From Torreya grandis (lineage: Eukaryota; Streptophyta; Pinopsida; Cupressales; Taxaceae), in contig JARHVA010000223.1 of NCBI GenBank assembly GCA_037957365.1, forward strand, positions 3,281,501 through 3,345,500: 64,000 nucleotides of DNA, in the 5' to 3' direction. The translations under genes were made by a program, and so were the position numbers. Shown here in pieces: positions 51,298 through 62,715 of this stretch. The notes under the pieces are model-generated. The model ran no database searches. It saw only the letters and a list, made by a program, of their open reading frames with translations, and was not told the DNA's origin. The stretch's first letter is position 1. Every line of letters starts with the position of its first letter.

Positions 51298-52705
51298 ATA
51301 TAGGAAGAGGAATCACAAATATTAAATACTATATTACCCTCCCACAATATTGACATATGGATGTCGGGTTTACATGAAAATGCATATGATACATATTTTT
51401 GGAAAAAATACTTAGGAGAGGAAAATATTACAAAATGCCTTTTGAATATAGGATTATTTTAAAACACATGCCTCTCAAGGCTTATTTTAAGCTTGTAATT
51501 AAAATGGACTTGACTAAAAAAAATTAAAGATGATTCTAGTCTATAAAAGATACTAGACTTGAATACAAACACAAATGACACTTTTTTTATGACATAAAAT
51601 AAAGTCTTGATATTACTCAATTGAATTGTTAACAAAAAAAAGGCAATAAAAAAAGATGACAATACATTCATAATCCTAAAACAAAATAACAAACAAAAAA
51701 ATAAAACACCATTTGAAAAAAATCTAAATAACACATAATGAAATTACAAAAAACTAAACTCAATCTTAAAAAACATAATTTTTTAAAAATATTGACCAAC
51801 TTAACAAAACCAAAATGATTTCTTAAAATTTTAAATATTAAAAAATACTAAATTAAAACATAGCTAAAATATAAGATATTATATACTAATTACTACTCAT
51901 AAAACTACTAACCTATTCTGACTCACTAAACAACTAAATGAAACCTAGAAATAAAATACATAAAAAAACCTAAATTAAATATAACAAAACTATAATGATT
52001 AATGGTGATGAGAAGAGGACAATGAGGTAGAATACAAAAATGATCTTTCATAGAAGATCTCAGGGATCCAAACAAGAGGAATACCATTACCGATGCATGA
52101 AATGCCAAACCCAAAAAAATAAATTGATGCCACCAGATTTGAATGCCAAAAAAATTATGAGACGTGGTTGGTGTAGAGGGTTGGATGATGATTTTGGATG
52201 ATAGGAATGAAATATTAGTAGGATCCAAGGATTTCATGAGGATTCACTTGAAGCATGGGGATTGAGACAATAGGGATGGAGTCATTAGGTGGGGTCAAGT
52301 TGTTGAGTGTCACTATTTGAAGATCTTGGAGGAGAATATGGTGATCCACAAAAAACTATCCACATCTTGAAATTTTTTTTTGCTAATTCAAATACATTTT
52401 ACTTAAATGTATATCTAAACTAGGTTCAAGACATAGTCTCAACCAATGAATCTATTTGATGCAGGTCCAAAGTCTAAGCTTTGTTTTGAACATCAAATCT
52501 AATGAAAAATGCAAGATGTGCAACCTATAGAGATTAATTCAAACCCTTAGTTATAAATGAAACCATACATTATGGGTTTGATTGCCTTGGAACTATATAA
52601 AATAGATTTTATACCTTGATATGGCTAGATAGTAGACAATTCGATAGAATGTAATGAAATATACACACACACACACACACACATATACATATATCCTTTT
52701 TTTGA

Positions 52706-52797
<92 letters not shown>

Positions 52798-53068
52798 TTT
52801 TTCTTATTTTCTAGGATGAGACGATGTACAGAGTGGGTGAACATATAGTGGAGAGAATGGAAAGAATGAAGCTTTGAAGAAGGATAGTGTAGGTGGATGG
52901 TGTAGCCAACAAAGGTGCATGTGGTCTTTACTACAACTAGTTGGCAAAGTACAATGGTGGATAGATAAGTAAGAGTTGTTTCACATGATATATACCACAA
53001 CATCTCTTAAAAATCCATTTGTATGCAAAACTATAATGGATGGAAGATATAAAGAGGTCTAAGATGGT
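51298..53068 (-). other. Interior of the compact element
   Basis: About 1.8 kb with no coding capacity I can support. It contains AT-rich tracts, a (CA)n run at 52663-52682, a (TA)n run at about 52709-52792, and a GC-richer patch at 52815-52960. Predicted Tyr-Ile strings across 52593-53003 are microsatellite artefacts. Confidence 0.7.
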
Positions 53069-53083
53069 CCTGATCTGATACCA
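53069..53083 (-). other. Primer-binding site of the compact element
   Basis: Minus strand TGGTATCAGATCAGG lies two bases inside the LTR end (...CAATA-TC). It matches the initiator-Met tRNA consensus TGGTATCAGAGC at 11 of 12 positions. It sets the element's orientation. Confidence 0.9.
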
Positions 53084-53085
53084 GA

Positions 53086-53406
53086 TATTGAAAATGGCCC
53101 ATTACAGGTAAGAGCCAAAGGCTCGAATACAAATTTTTGATCAACTTCACTATTTTATTTAATAAATTGGATGCATACATATAGTGAGATTTTCTCTTAT
53201 AAACTAGGATATTGTTCCAAATCCCAATCCCATAATAATCTCATTACACCTAAATATGTGAGTTAGTTATGTAACTCATTATTCATGTACAAACCAATAT
53301 TAATATCCCAAACTCCTAAAATATAATGTTGTTACATAAAAATATTTACCAACTTATTTACCACATGGTAACTACTAATTACCTTGGAAACTCTAAATTC
53401 CCAACA
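53086..53406 (-). repeat. 5' LTR of the compact element
   Basis: 321 bp; minus strand TGTTGGGAATTTAGAG... to ...TTTTCAATA. Terminal TG is present, but the other end is TA rather than CA in both LTR copies. Confidence 0.9.
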
Positions 53407-53479
53407 ATAACATAGTTGACCAATTTGATTATGTATCCTTTTTTTGACTTTTATTTTCATCACCTCTTTGTCTTCATTT

Positions 53480-56160
53480 TCTCATCATGAATTTTTTGTT
53501 TGAGGATAATACAAATTTTAATCCAATAAACATGATTAGTCTTACCCATCATAATAGGTTTCCCCAAAAATAGAATGTGGCTTCCACTTTAGATGAAATC
53601 AATGTTCACATTTCCATTCTCACTACCAATTATGGGATTTCTCTTCATTCATGATTAGTTCATAATCCTTTATTATATTTAGAAGATGATCCTAAAATTC
53701 TCTTCTTAATTAATGAATTTCCTCAACATAAAGGAAAGGAACCTTCTTATTATATTTAGAAGATGATCCTAAATTATATTACACACCTAAAATTCTTTTC
53801 TTAATTAATGAATTTCCTCAACATAAAGGAAAGGAACCTTGAACTATTTATAATATGATGATAGGTGCTCAAGTAGAAGAACCTCTTTCACCCTCCCTTA
53901 TATTCTATCATGGATTTAGGGCTGATACTTTATTTTCTTCTCAGCCTTTCCCTTATATCCTTCACACACCATGACCTCTTCTTCTATGACCTCTTCAACC
54001 TCCATGCCAAGTATCTCCACTAACATGGCAGGTTCAACATCTAGTGGTCCTTTTCTAAAGACCCTCCTCCTCAACCATGTCACTAGTGCATCCTTTGCTA
54101 CAAATGTTATTCATGTAACTAGTGATTATTTTTATTCCAATATTAACCATTCCAATAGTGCATCTTTTTCTACACATGCCAATCATGTTACTAGTGTTTA
54201 ATTTTCTACTAATGTTTCTCACACCACTAATGTCATGCATGCCACTACTCATAGTGAAAATGAAACCACTAATACCAATACCAATGCTTTTCATGTTATG
54301 CACACTAGTTAAAATAATACCCAAAACCATGAAACCTTATTAAAAACATTTAATAAAATTAACACTTTTCAAACCAATAACGCCAATCAAATCATGTAGA
54401 TGCAAATCATCTCATTCACCTTGACAATCAACCCTAATAGGTTCCATGTGGAGTGAAAAATCCAAATGCCCCTGACCCCCCTTAGGGATTACCATGATAA
54501 CCTCATTCCTCAACCACCCCTCATTAAGAAAATGATCAAACATCTCCAAAATGAACCTCTTATACCTCAAATTTTCAATATCAACATAGGAGGTATCACA
54601 CCTACCATCAGTTATAATAGGTCCAGTAATCCCACATTACATTTAAAAACATTTGGTAATCTTAATAAAGATTGGGTCAAACTTAATACCTTTGATTCTA
54701 CTAATATATTAGCTAAAACACTCTCTAAAGACACTTATATTGGTAAAATCAACTCAAATCCCATTCTATCACTAGCTTGGAAGATCTGGTTAACTCCCTA
54801 GTATAATAATTTCAAACTAGTGATCTCCCTGAGAACACTTTAGCTCACTTCATAAATTATAAGCAACTTAAAATCAAAATGACACAAGCTTTCATAAAAT
54901 TATGGAAGAAATTGTCTAATAAGTGTGAGCATAACATGGTAGATGATAATATCTTTCATCTATCCACTAATTCCCTCCATCCCAAGTTGTAATATTAGGT
55001 TAGGACTCTCTCCATAAACTTTGGAAAAATCCCTTGACCAAGCTAAGCGCCAAGATTTTCACTATGCTAATTTGAACCATCCCAACCTCCCATGGTCACT
55101 CACATACTAATTAAAAATAAAATTCATCATGCTACCAATGATGGTATGACTGATACCTATGACACTATTCATAATATTCAAGCCATCACTCCTAACAACG
55201 TTGTGGAGTATGCTCCCCCTCCAAACAACACTCCTGATCCTACATTTTCTAAAATAAACAAAATTAATTTACACAAAACATTATCATTATTTGAGCTTCA
55301 AAAACATCTTCTCGGGCCTCTACCATGAGATATTGACCCCACTCATCCTATAAAATCATGGTATGATCCAAATAAATTTTGTTGGTTTAATGTCAGTCGG
55401 GTCACTCTCATGAGACTTGTAGACAATTATGTAATCTAGATATAAATTTTATTCTTTTCCCACAATTTGATCACGAGTCACTCATTTTCAAGTAGTAATA
55501 AGCATATGACATAGCCTTTAAATCTCATAAAACACAAAACAACAATTAAGCTTTTAACCAAGATAATGCTCACCTTACTATTTATAAATATCCTCTTCTT
55601 AATCATCAAGATATTAATGACAAGCCTACTCCTTCCAAAAATAATGTTAAAAGTATTATATACCTCACTAATGATTAAAATGTGGTAAACATTAATAACA
55701 TGTGAAGGGTCATTTCTTTTTTTGATTTTAATCCAACACACACACACAAACCAAACTTCGCAAACATTTCATGTCATCCAAGATTCTTCCCCATATCATC
55801 TCATGGAGTTGGGTCAAGAGGACATTGTATATTTCCAAGAGCCACTTACAACATCTCAATTGGATGATACCTCTCACACTATCTCTACCATTCCCCAAAC
55901 ATCTACACACAATGATAACATTCCTAAACCTTACAATACTATTTCTTCAACTCAATCACAATAAATACCTAAATTGACTATCCTACCATTTAAAGATAAT
56001 CAAACTAGTTATCCTTAAAATAAACTGACTACATCTTACCAACACAAATTTGATTACACCTCCAATCCTCCTTCCCAAGAGTTCTTACATTAATATACAC
56101 CTTTATCTAACAATCCCCCCATGGGTTATGATGAATTGGACCCCATAGCAAAAATATCTA
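53480..56160 (+). pseudogene. Gypsy G3 gag and spacer region (decayed)
   Basis: Plus-strand pieces: FNPINMISLTHHNRF and NVASTLDEINVHISILTTNY near 53520-53640, a Ser/Thr/Asn/His-rich linker (53971-54330), a longer open part 54466-54801 including DYHDNLIPQPPLIKKMI and LHLKTFGNLNKDWVKLNTFD, then further pieces to 56160. Individually these are not a named domain. The assignment to a gypsy gag rests on the reading continuing, beyond the B2 insertion, into a clear gypsy protease at 62970-63470 on the same strand. Many stops and frame changes are present. A ~80-bp internal duplication lies at 53669-53841. Confidence 0.55.
53669..53841 (+). repeat. Imperfect tandem duplication of 77-95 bp
   Basis: TTATATTTAGAAGATGATCCTAAA...TTCTTAATTAATGAATTTCCTCAACATAAAGGAAAGGAACCTT occurs twice. 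The second copy carries an 18-bp insertion (ATATTACACACCTAAA region). The offset is not a multiple of three, so it shifts any gag frame. Confidence 0.92.
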
Positions 56161-56165
56161 ATCTC

Positions 56166-56584
56166 TATTAGAGTTGTTCCCAGAATCCGGATAATGCGAG
56201 TGCAATGGAGATGTGATCACACAAGTTGAAGCAAGTGCACACCACATAGATGCTAAAGCAATTTGAAAATAACACAAGAAGATAAATTTCACAAGACAAA
56301 ATGGAGAAAACCAAAATCTGATTAACATGAGATGGCCAAAGTGAGGAATATAAATAAGAGAGTACGTAACTCCTCCATGAAAGGTGGTGACAAGGTGCTA
56401 AGAATAGAGAAGTAACTCCCGTCAAGGGAGTTACTTATGACATTCTTATGACACCTATGACACATCTATGACACACCTCCACATAAGCTAGCCTATCCCA
56501 CAAATGTAGGAAAACTCCAAGTATGCACAAGAAATACAATTTCCCTAATTAATAAATAGGGAAAAATAAAAACCTACACTAATA
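56166..56584 (-). repeat. Copia B2 3' LTR
   Basis: 419 bp. It matches 62244-62710 except for a 48-bp extra segment in the latter and scattered substitutions. By eye about 14 differences fall in the first ~190 aligned bases, mostly transitions. It contains a hairpin (56410-56436) and a run of TATGACA words (56435-56473). Confidence 0.93.
56410..56473. promoter_or_regulatory. LTR hairpin and TATGACA repeats (candidate cis element)
   Basis: AAGTAACTCCC-GTCAA-GGGAGTTACTT is an 11-bp perfect inverted repeat with 5-nt loop. Four copies of (T/C)TATGACA follow, near 56435, 56446, 56455 and 56466, at 9-11 bp spacing. The same arrangement is kept in the other LTR at 62537-62600. In minus orientation it lies about 110-175 bp from the LTR start, where U3 control sequences would be expected. 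A regulatory role is inference. Confidence 0.55.
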
Positions 56585-56597
56585 CCCCCCATAAGTG
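56585..56597 (-). other. Copia B2 polypurine tract
   Basis: Minus strand CACTTATGGGGGG is directly followed by TATTAGTGTAGG of the 3' LTR. Confidence 0.8.
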
Positions 56598-56754
56598 CAG
56601 CTTAAGTGGGTAGTGTGGAAATATAAAATGGGTCCTGACAACTAGGCCTGATGAGGTACCCATGTACAAATGCAATCTCCCATAAGATAGAGAAAAGGAG
56701 AAAACTCGTAGGAAAAACTCCCCCCCAAAAGAGACATATAAAAGAAAGAAGAGG

Positions 56755-59700
56755 CTAGAAGGCCCCCCTTGAAGATGATGTTGTTGTCGATGTAGACTAC
56801 ACCCCAAGAAGAACTCATAGATGAATGAACTTGCTCTCAGTGAAAGGTTTGGTGAAGATGTCTACAACCTGCTCTGAAGACTAGAAAAATATCAAGTCAA
56901 TGACTTGACTATGAATAAGCTCCTGAATGAAGTTCATGTGAATCTCTATGTGTTTGGTCTGTTAGTGCTAAATTAGATTCCTACAAATTTGAATGGTATT
57001 CTAGCTATCACAATAAATGATGGTGGGTTGCTTGATAGGAATGCCAAACTCAAAAAGAATCCCCTAAAGCCAAATAGCCTCAGTAGCTATATTAACAGGT
57101 CCCCTATACTCTGCCTCTATGGATGATATAGTAATAGCATTCTGCTTCTTGCTAGACCAACTTATAAGACCATAACCTAGAGAGAAATTGTAACTAGAAG
57201 TGGACTTGTGAGTTTGCAAATTGCCAATCCAGTCTGAATTTGTATATCCAACCAAGTCAACCTCTATGCCAAATCTGTAATGAATCCCATATCTATGTGA
57301 ACCCTGTATGTAATGCAAGATCCTCTTAGCTACTTTCCAATGTAGCTCACAAAGTTCTTGCATGAATCTAGAGACAAGTCCCACTGTATATGATATGTCG
57401 AGCCTAGTGTGAGTCAAGTAGATGAGACTACCAACAAGTTGTTGATACCGAGTGGCATCAACCAATGGTGAAGAACAATAAGCCTCAAGCTTGACTCCTG
57501 ATAGAAAGGGAGTCAGAGATGGCTTGTAATTAGCCATGTGAAACTAAGCCAATAAGTCAAGAGCATACTTAGGCTGTGCAAGAGAAATCCCTAAATTTGA
57601 CTGTGAGATCTTGATGCCAAGGAAGTAGTGCAACAAACCCAAGTCTATCATGTCAAATCTATCCTAAAGAGATGCCTTCACCGCTACAATAGCTGATGAA
57701 GAACTCCCAATGATCAAAAGGTCATCAACATATAAAACCAAAATCAAGAGCGAATCATCCTGCCATAAGAAGTAGACATTGGGATCAGAATGGCACCTAG
57801 TGAAACCTGTTGTGAGAAGGAAGGAATCCATCTTGGCATACCAAGCCCGAGGGGCCTATTTGAGGCCATAGATAGATTTCCTAAGTCTACATACTAAGGA
57901 AGAATCTTGAACAAATCTTGGTGGCTGGTCCATGTAGATCTCCTCCTCTAGGTCTCCATGAAGAAAGGCACTCTTCACATCCATCTGATGCACATCCCAA
58001 CCATGTGCTATGGCAATAGCCAAGGTGAGTTAGATAGAAGTCATCTTTGCAATGGGTGTAAAGGTCTCTGAGTAGTCAATGCATACCACCTGTGAGAAAC
58101 CCTTGGCAACCAATCGCACCTTGTACTTATCAACTAACCCATCTACTACAAACTTGGTCTGATATATCCACCTACATCGAACCATCTTTCTTCCCTTAGG
58201 AAGTGAAGTCAAATCCCAAGTGTGATTTTTGATTAAGGAAGAATATTTTTCCTCTATAACACTATCCCACTCAGGTACCCCTAATGCCTCTCAAAAAGTC
58301 TGTGGATCTAAAACTATAGTAAAGAAGGCATGTGGATCTCTCTAAAAATCTCCTCTAGTACAGCTGTCATCTATAGGATCTCCTACCCAAGTGCCAGCAC
58401 TCTCAAGTGTCTATCTGGCCCAAAGTGGCCCAAAAGTGGGCAAGTCAGGTGCTAACTCCTCATCCTCTGATTGACTAGAGGTGGATGACTCTACATCACT
58501 ATCCTCATTGTCTAAAATCAAAGAAGAAGAAGAAGAAGAAGTCTCTAGCTGAAGAACCTGCTATGGTTGATCTGAATCTAATGAGGAATCATCATGAAGA
58601 AGTAGATCTGATGAGGGAGAAGAAGTGTCAAGTGTTGAGTCTTTAGGACTCTCCTAAAAATGGACACTTCTCTTGGTGAACAACTCATGAGTGACTGGAT
58701 CTAGAAGGTGATATCCCTTAATACCATCCACATATCCTATAAAGATGCAAGGCTTGGACTGAAATTCCATAGATTTGTGTTTCTTCTTTATAATGCGCGC
58801 CATGGCTGGGGATCCAAAAACTCTAAGGTGTTCAACATCAGGTTTCCTTTTATGCCAAGCTTCAAAGGATGTTATCCCTTTCATAGGTTTTTGAGGAACC
58901 CTGTTTTGAATGTAGCAAGCACAATTGATGGCTTCAGCCCAGTACTATGGTGCTAAGGATTTTGAGTGAATCATATAGCTACCCATCTCTTTCAAGAACT
59001 TATTCTTATGTTCTATAACCCCATTCTATGAAGGACTGTAAGTGACTATGCACTGCAAATCAATCCCCTCTATAGTGCAAAATTGCTCAAACTTGATGCT
59101 GACATACTCCCCTCCATTATTAGTTCGAAGAACCTTGATGGATTTTTCACTCTATTTATCAACAAGAGCCTTGAAGTCTAGAAATTTTTTAAATACTTCA
59201 GACTTTTGTTTGAAAAAATATATCCAAGTGTACCTAGAGAAATCATCAATGAAAGTGAGGATATACTTGGCCCTTGTGAAAGATGGTTTGGGAAAGCATC
59301 CTAATACATCACTGTGGATTAACTCCAAAGGTTGTGAAGCCCTCAAAGCTTTACCTTTGTCAAATTTTGCTTCAGGATGCTTCCCAAGGGAACACCCTTC
59401 ACAAAGTCCTTTTTAGAATTGAACATGAGGCAAGCCAATGACCATGTCATTTTTGCAAAGTTGCTCAAGGTAGCGGTAGTTAAGGTGGCCAAACTGCTCA
59501 TGCCACAATTTTATAACTCCATCTAAATGAGTTAGCAATGTTGTTGGAGAAGAATCTGATGCAAAATGTGAGAAGGTGTATAACCTAGCTCGGTGATCTA
59601 CCCTACCCACTGCCACTGTAGTATCACTATGCAACTACCTGATAGCCACTGAATCTGGTGAAAACTCAACTCTCTTGCCCCGACCAATGTGAGTGATTTG

Positions 59701-60888
59701 GTACACTGATAGGAGATTGGCTAAAAGAGAAGGAACACTTAGAACATTATTTAATGTCCCTCCTTCCATTTCAACTGGCCCTCTCCCTACAATGGAAATT
59801 GATGTGTCATCACCCAAACTAATTGAACTCATGCTACAAGGCTCTAAAGATGAAAACTCAACTAGTGAAGAGCGCATGTGGTGAGAAGCACTCAAGTTGA
59901 TGACCCATGAAGATGTAGAAGCTATTGTAGCTACAAGGGCCTTGCCCTTTTCTTTTTCCTTACCCTTGCCTTTTGCCTTGGTAGAATCTTAGGTAGATGA
60001 ATTCTGCTTGATGGACTCAGGAACACCTATGTTGTTCTTCTCTAGAAGATGAGTTAGGTGATCTATTTGTTTCTTCATGCATTTGTGTTCATCATGCCCT
60101 ATCTTTTTACAATAGGCACACTTAACCTTCTCCTTCTTAGGTTTAGCATTGGAAGAGGAAGTCTCAGTGTTGTTTTTGGCAAGATTGGTGTTTTTGTTCT
60201 TCTTCTCTTGGTCCTTATTCTTTTTCTTCTTCTCCTTTGTTGAAGTCTTATCCTTACCATTTCCAAATATCAAAGCTTGGGGTTGAGTAGACTTCATTGT
60301 GCCCATTTTAATTAGCTTCTCTTGCTCCCTAGTCAAATCGGCAATGAATGAATCCAAAGAAGGCATTTTCCATGTAGTGCCAAGGGCACTTTTTGTGGCA
60401 TGGAAAGTGGAGACAAAGATTGAATAGCTTGGACCTAACTTTGTGAGAATAGAAAGTATGAGTTGATCATATTTATTCTCTATCACAAATTATTTCAATT
60501 GTAATATAAGGGCCTTAAACCTAGTGAAGAAGACCTATAGGGTGTCAAAGTTGCTAGGACTTAGACTTATGAGTTCATTTTTGAGCTAATGACCTCTCAT
60601 CTCATCAAGCTTCCCAAATAAATTTTATAAGGTGTCCCATATATCATTGGGAGTCTAGGAGGATTCTAGATGGAAGAGAATTTTTGGAGACATAGACAAG
60701 CTCAGTAATCCATAGGCTTCATCACTACGGTTGTACCACTTGACCTTTTCAGCATCAGTGTTGGGTTCTACTTCAGTACCCATGATGATCCTATACAACC
60801 CTTTGCTTCTAACAATGATTGAAATTTTAACCTTCCATTATGATTTTTGAAGGGTGTCAGGGGTTTAAGTTGAAAATAATCTATTTTT
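56755..60888 (-). pseudogene. Copia B2 gag-pol in one frame with in-frame stops
   Basis: One minus-strand frame runs about 1,378 codons from 60888 to the TAG at 56755. Gag starts where B1 has ATG; here the codon is AAA, so the start is lost. Zinc knuckle CAYCKKIGHDEHKC at about 60121-60079 is intact. Protease DSGASHHM has become NLSASHHM near 59895. Integrase: LWHEQFGHLNYRYL near 59530, CEGCSLGKH near 59400, LIHSDVLGCF near 59310, FIDDFSRYTW, and RTNNGGEY where RTDNGGEF is expected. RT: MVRCRWIYQTKF near 58180, DVKSAFLHGDLEEEIYM, SIYGLK*APRAWYAKMD and intact YVDDLLI (about 57738). RNase H ends with SSKKQNAITISSIEAEYR near 57125, then DIFTKPFTESKF. About 29 stops, most at expected Gln or Arg codons; no frameshift seen. 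Confidence 0.93.
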
Positions 60889-62228
60889 AGCTGAATTTAG
60901 GTGAAGTTGTGTTGATTGCAAGTTGTGAAATTATGCAGAAAGGATAATGAAAGTAAAGATCTGTAAGTTGTGAAAAGCAATCACACCCCCCTAAAATATT
61001 GAGCCCCCCCAAATATGAAATTTCATGCTCAAAAGATGTCGGGCTCAGCTGAGAATGTGTCTTAGAGCAATAAATGGAAGACTTAAGCAAACAGGACGTC
61101 AGACTCAACCGAAAATGCATCCCGAGAGACCCAAATTTTTGGCACTTTATAAACTAGTGCATTTTTTACAAATAACAAGCCTACACTATGGAGAATTGAA
61201 TTACAAACAATTTTGCAAAAAATGGCACCCAAATTTGAGATACCATTTGTAAGATATTAAAGGTTCAATTTTCCTATAAATTAGTGTTTTTACAAAAAAA
61301 CACTAAAACATTAAAAAAATGCCTATTATGAGAGAGAAAGTGGCCTTCCAACCACTCATTGGATTCAACATATAATTAAGAATCAAAAGGAGGTTTGTGT
61401 GAGGGAAAATTTCCCTCCTACCAACCTAGGCCTCACCCTTCGTCTTCGACAGGTGAATATACAAGTTTTAAATGAAAAACCCTAAATTACAAAACTATCT
61501 AAAAAATTAAATATTCAGTTAAATTGACTGATTTTTGTTTTAACAAGTTAATTTTTAACTTAAAATAATGAAGCATAAATAAAATGAAGGATGCTACGTG
61601 TCCAAGGGGCACCAAAAACAAATAGTCCAGATTATACTTGAAAAGACAAAAGAACAGCAGATGTGGCAGTATGTTTTCACCAAAAACAAGGGCGCATCTC
61701 TAATTTTCTAGGTAAGAAAAGGTTAAAGAGTTTCTAGACTTTAACATAGTAGTTTTACCAAAAAATGCATAATTTTTAGAAAAATAGACCTGGATGCCAT
61801 ATGACTTGTTTGTATGGCAGAACAAAAGACCAGAAGCTTGGCATTGCTAAAGGCACCTTGCTGGAAGGATAATAGCAGACCTGGCAGAAAGGATGCACAA
61901 TTTTCAAAAAAACTATGCCATATCAAGCTGGACGTCATACAGCTGATGGCGTGGCTATAGAAGGATGTTGGAAGGATTGTTGTTTGGAGTTACTACTCTT
62001 CCCTCTGCTGCTCCACACAACAATGGTGCCCAAGCTAATTGCTGAACTAACCCCTAAAGTGAAGACAACCAAGACACCCAAAGGCCAAGGATTCCCAAGA
62101 AAATGATACCAAAAAATGATATATATATTTTATTTTAGATTCGATCTAGAAATAAAAAAATAAAGAGAACTCCACTCCTCTTGATTTCAAAATGAACTAA
62201 AAGCATAACCATACACATGATTACCATT
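60889..62228 (-). other. Copia B2 leader
   Basis: About 1.3 kb between gag and the primer-binding site. It contains two diverged copies of a 60-bp unit (from 61033 and 61093; GATGTCGGGCTCAGCTGAGAA against GACGTCAGACTCAACCGAAAA). It is richer in C and G than the surrounding DNA. Open stretches at 60887-61252 and 61741-62106 have no protein signature; I treat them as non-coding. Confidence 0.65.
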
Positions 62229-62243
62229 CTTGCTCTAATACCA
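62229..62243 (-). other. Copia B2 primer-binding site
   Basis: Minus strand TGGTATTAGAGCAAG starts at the LTR edge; only C-to-T at position 7 differs from TGGTATCAGAGC of initiator-Met tRNA. Confidence 0.92.
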
Positions 62244-62710
62244 TATCGGAGTTGTTGCCAAAATCTGGATAATGCGAGTGCAATGGAGACATGATCACAT
62301 GAGTTGAAGCAAGCGCACACCATATAGATGCTAAAGTAATTTGAAAATAACACAAGAAAATAAATTACACAAGACAAAATGGAGAAAACCAAAATCTGAT
62401 TAACAAGAGATGGCCAAAGTGAGGAATACAAATAGGAGAGTACGTAAGTAACTCCTCCATAAAAGGTAGACAAGGCACCCCAAGAATAGACTGTAACTCC
62501 TCCATGAAAGGTGGTGACAAGGTGCTAAGAATAGAGAAGTAACTCCCATCAAGGGAGTTACTTATGACATTCTTATGACACCTATGACACATCTATGACA
62601 CACACCACATAAGCTAGCCTATCCCACAAATGTAAGAAAACTCCAAGTATGCACAAGAAATACAATTTCCCTAATTAATAAGTAGGGAAAAATAAAAACC
62701 GACACTAATA
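62244..62710 (-). repeat. Copia B2 5' LTR, with 48-bp internal duplication
   Basis: 467 bp, 48 longer than the 3' LTR. The extra length is a partial tandem copy around 62446-62510: GTAACTCCTCCAT.AAAGGT...GACAAGG appears twice here and once at 56366-56396. The hairpin (62537-62563) and TATGACA run are conserved. Confidence 0.93.
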
Positions 62711-62715
62711 ATCTC

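Larger units (their letters stand above)
50958..53406 (-). mobile_element. Compact non-coding LTR retrotransposon
   Basis: 2449 bp on the minus strand: 5' LTR 53086-53406, primer-binding site 53069-53083, a 1.8-kb interior, polypurine tract and 3' LTR 50958-51279. A perfect target duplication ATAAC flanks it (50953-50957 and 53407-53411). No gag, protease, RT or integrase motif appears on either strand inside. The interior ORFs (51459-51734, 51926-52237, both -) have no recognisable signature. It fits a non-autonomous class (TRIM or LARD-like) that would rely on a copia partner's enzymes; the met-tRNA-type primer site points to a copia partner. Confidence 0.88.
56166..62710 (-). mobile_element. 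Ty1/copia element B2, full length, best-preserved copy
   Basis: 6545 bp on the minus strand, flanked by a perfect target duplication ATCTC (56161-56165 and 62711-62715). 5' LTR 62244-62710, primer-binding site, leader 60889-62228, gag-pol 60888-56755, polypurine tract, 3' LTR 56166-56584. LTR termini are TATTAG/CTAATA (5' LTR end TATCGG in plus letters). It lies within gypsy G3. Domain order protease-integrase-RT-RNase H is copia. It is of the same lineage as B1 but with clearly different LTR sequence. Confidence 0.95.

Noticed and set aside
59042..59416. A 124-residue plus-strand open frame, and others at 58708-58956 and 60058-60243
   Set aside because: Antisense shadows of the well-supported copia B2 gag-pol on the minus strand.
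56755..60888. A variant genetic code in which UAA/UAG mean Gln, since so many stops sit at Gln positions
   Set aside because: At least one TGA also occurs at an expected Arg codon, catalytic residues carry the same kind of transitions, the start codon is lost, and the other elements have frameshifts. Deamination decay explains all of this more simply.
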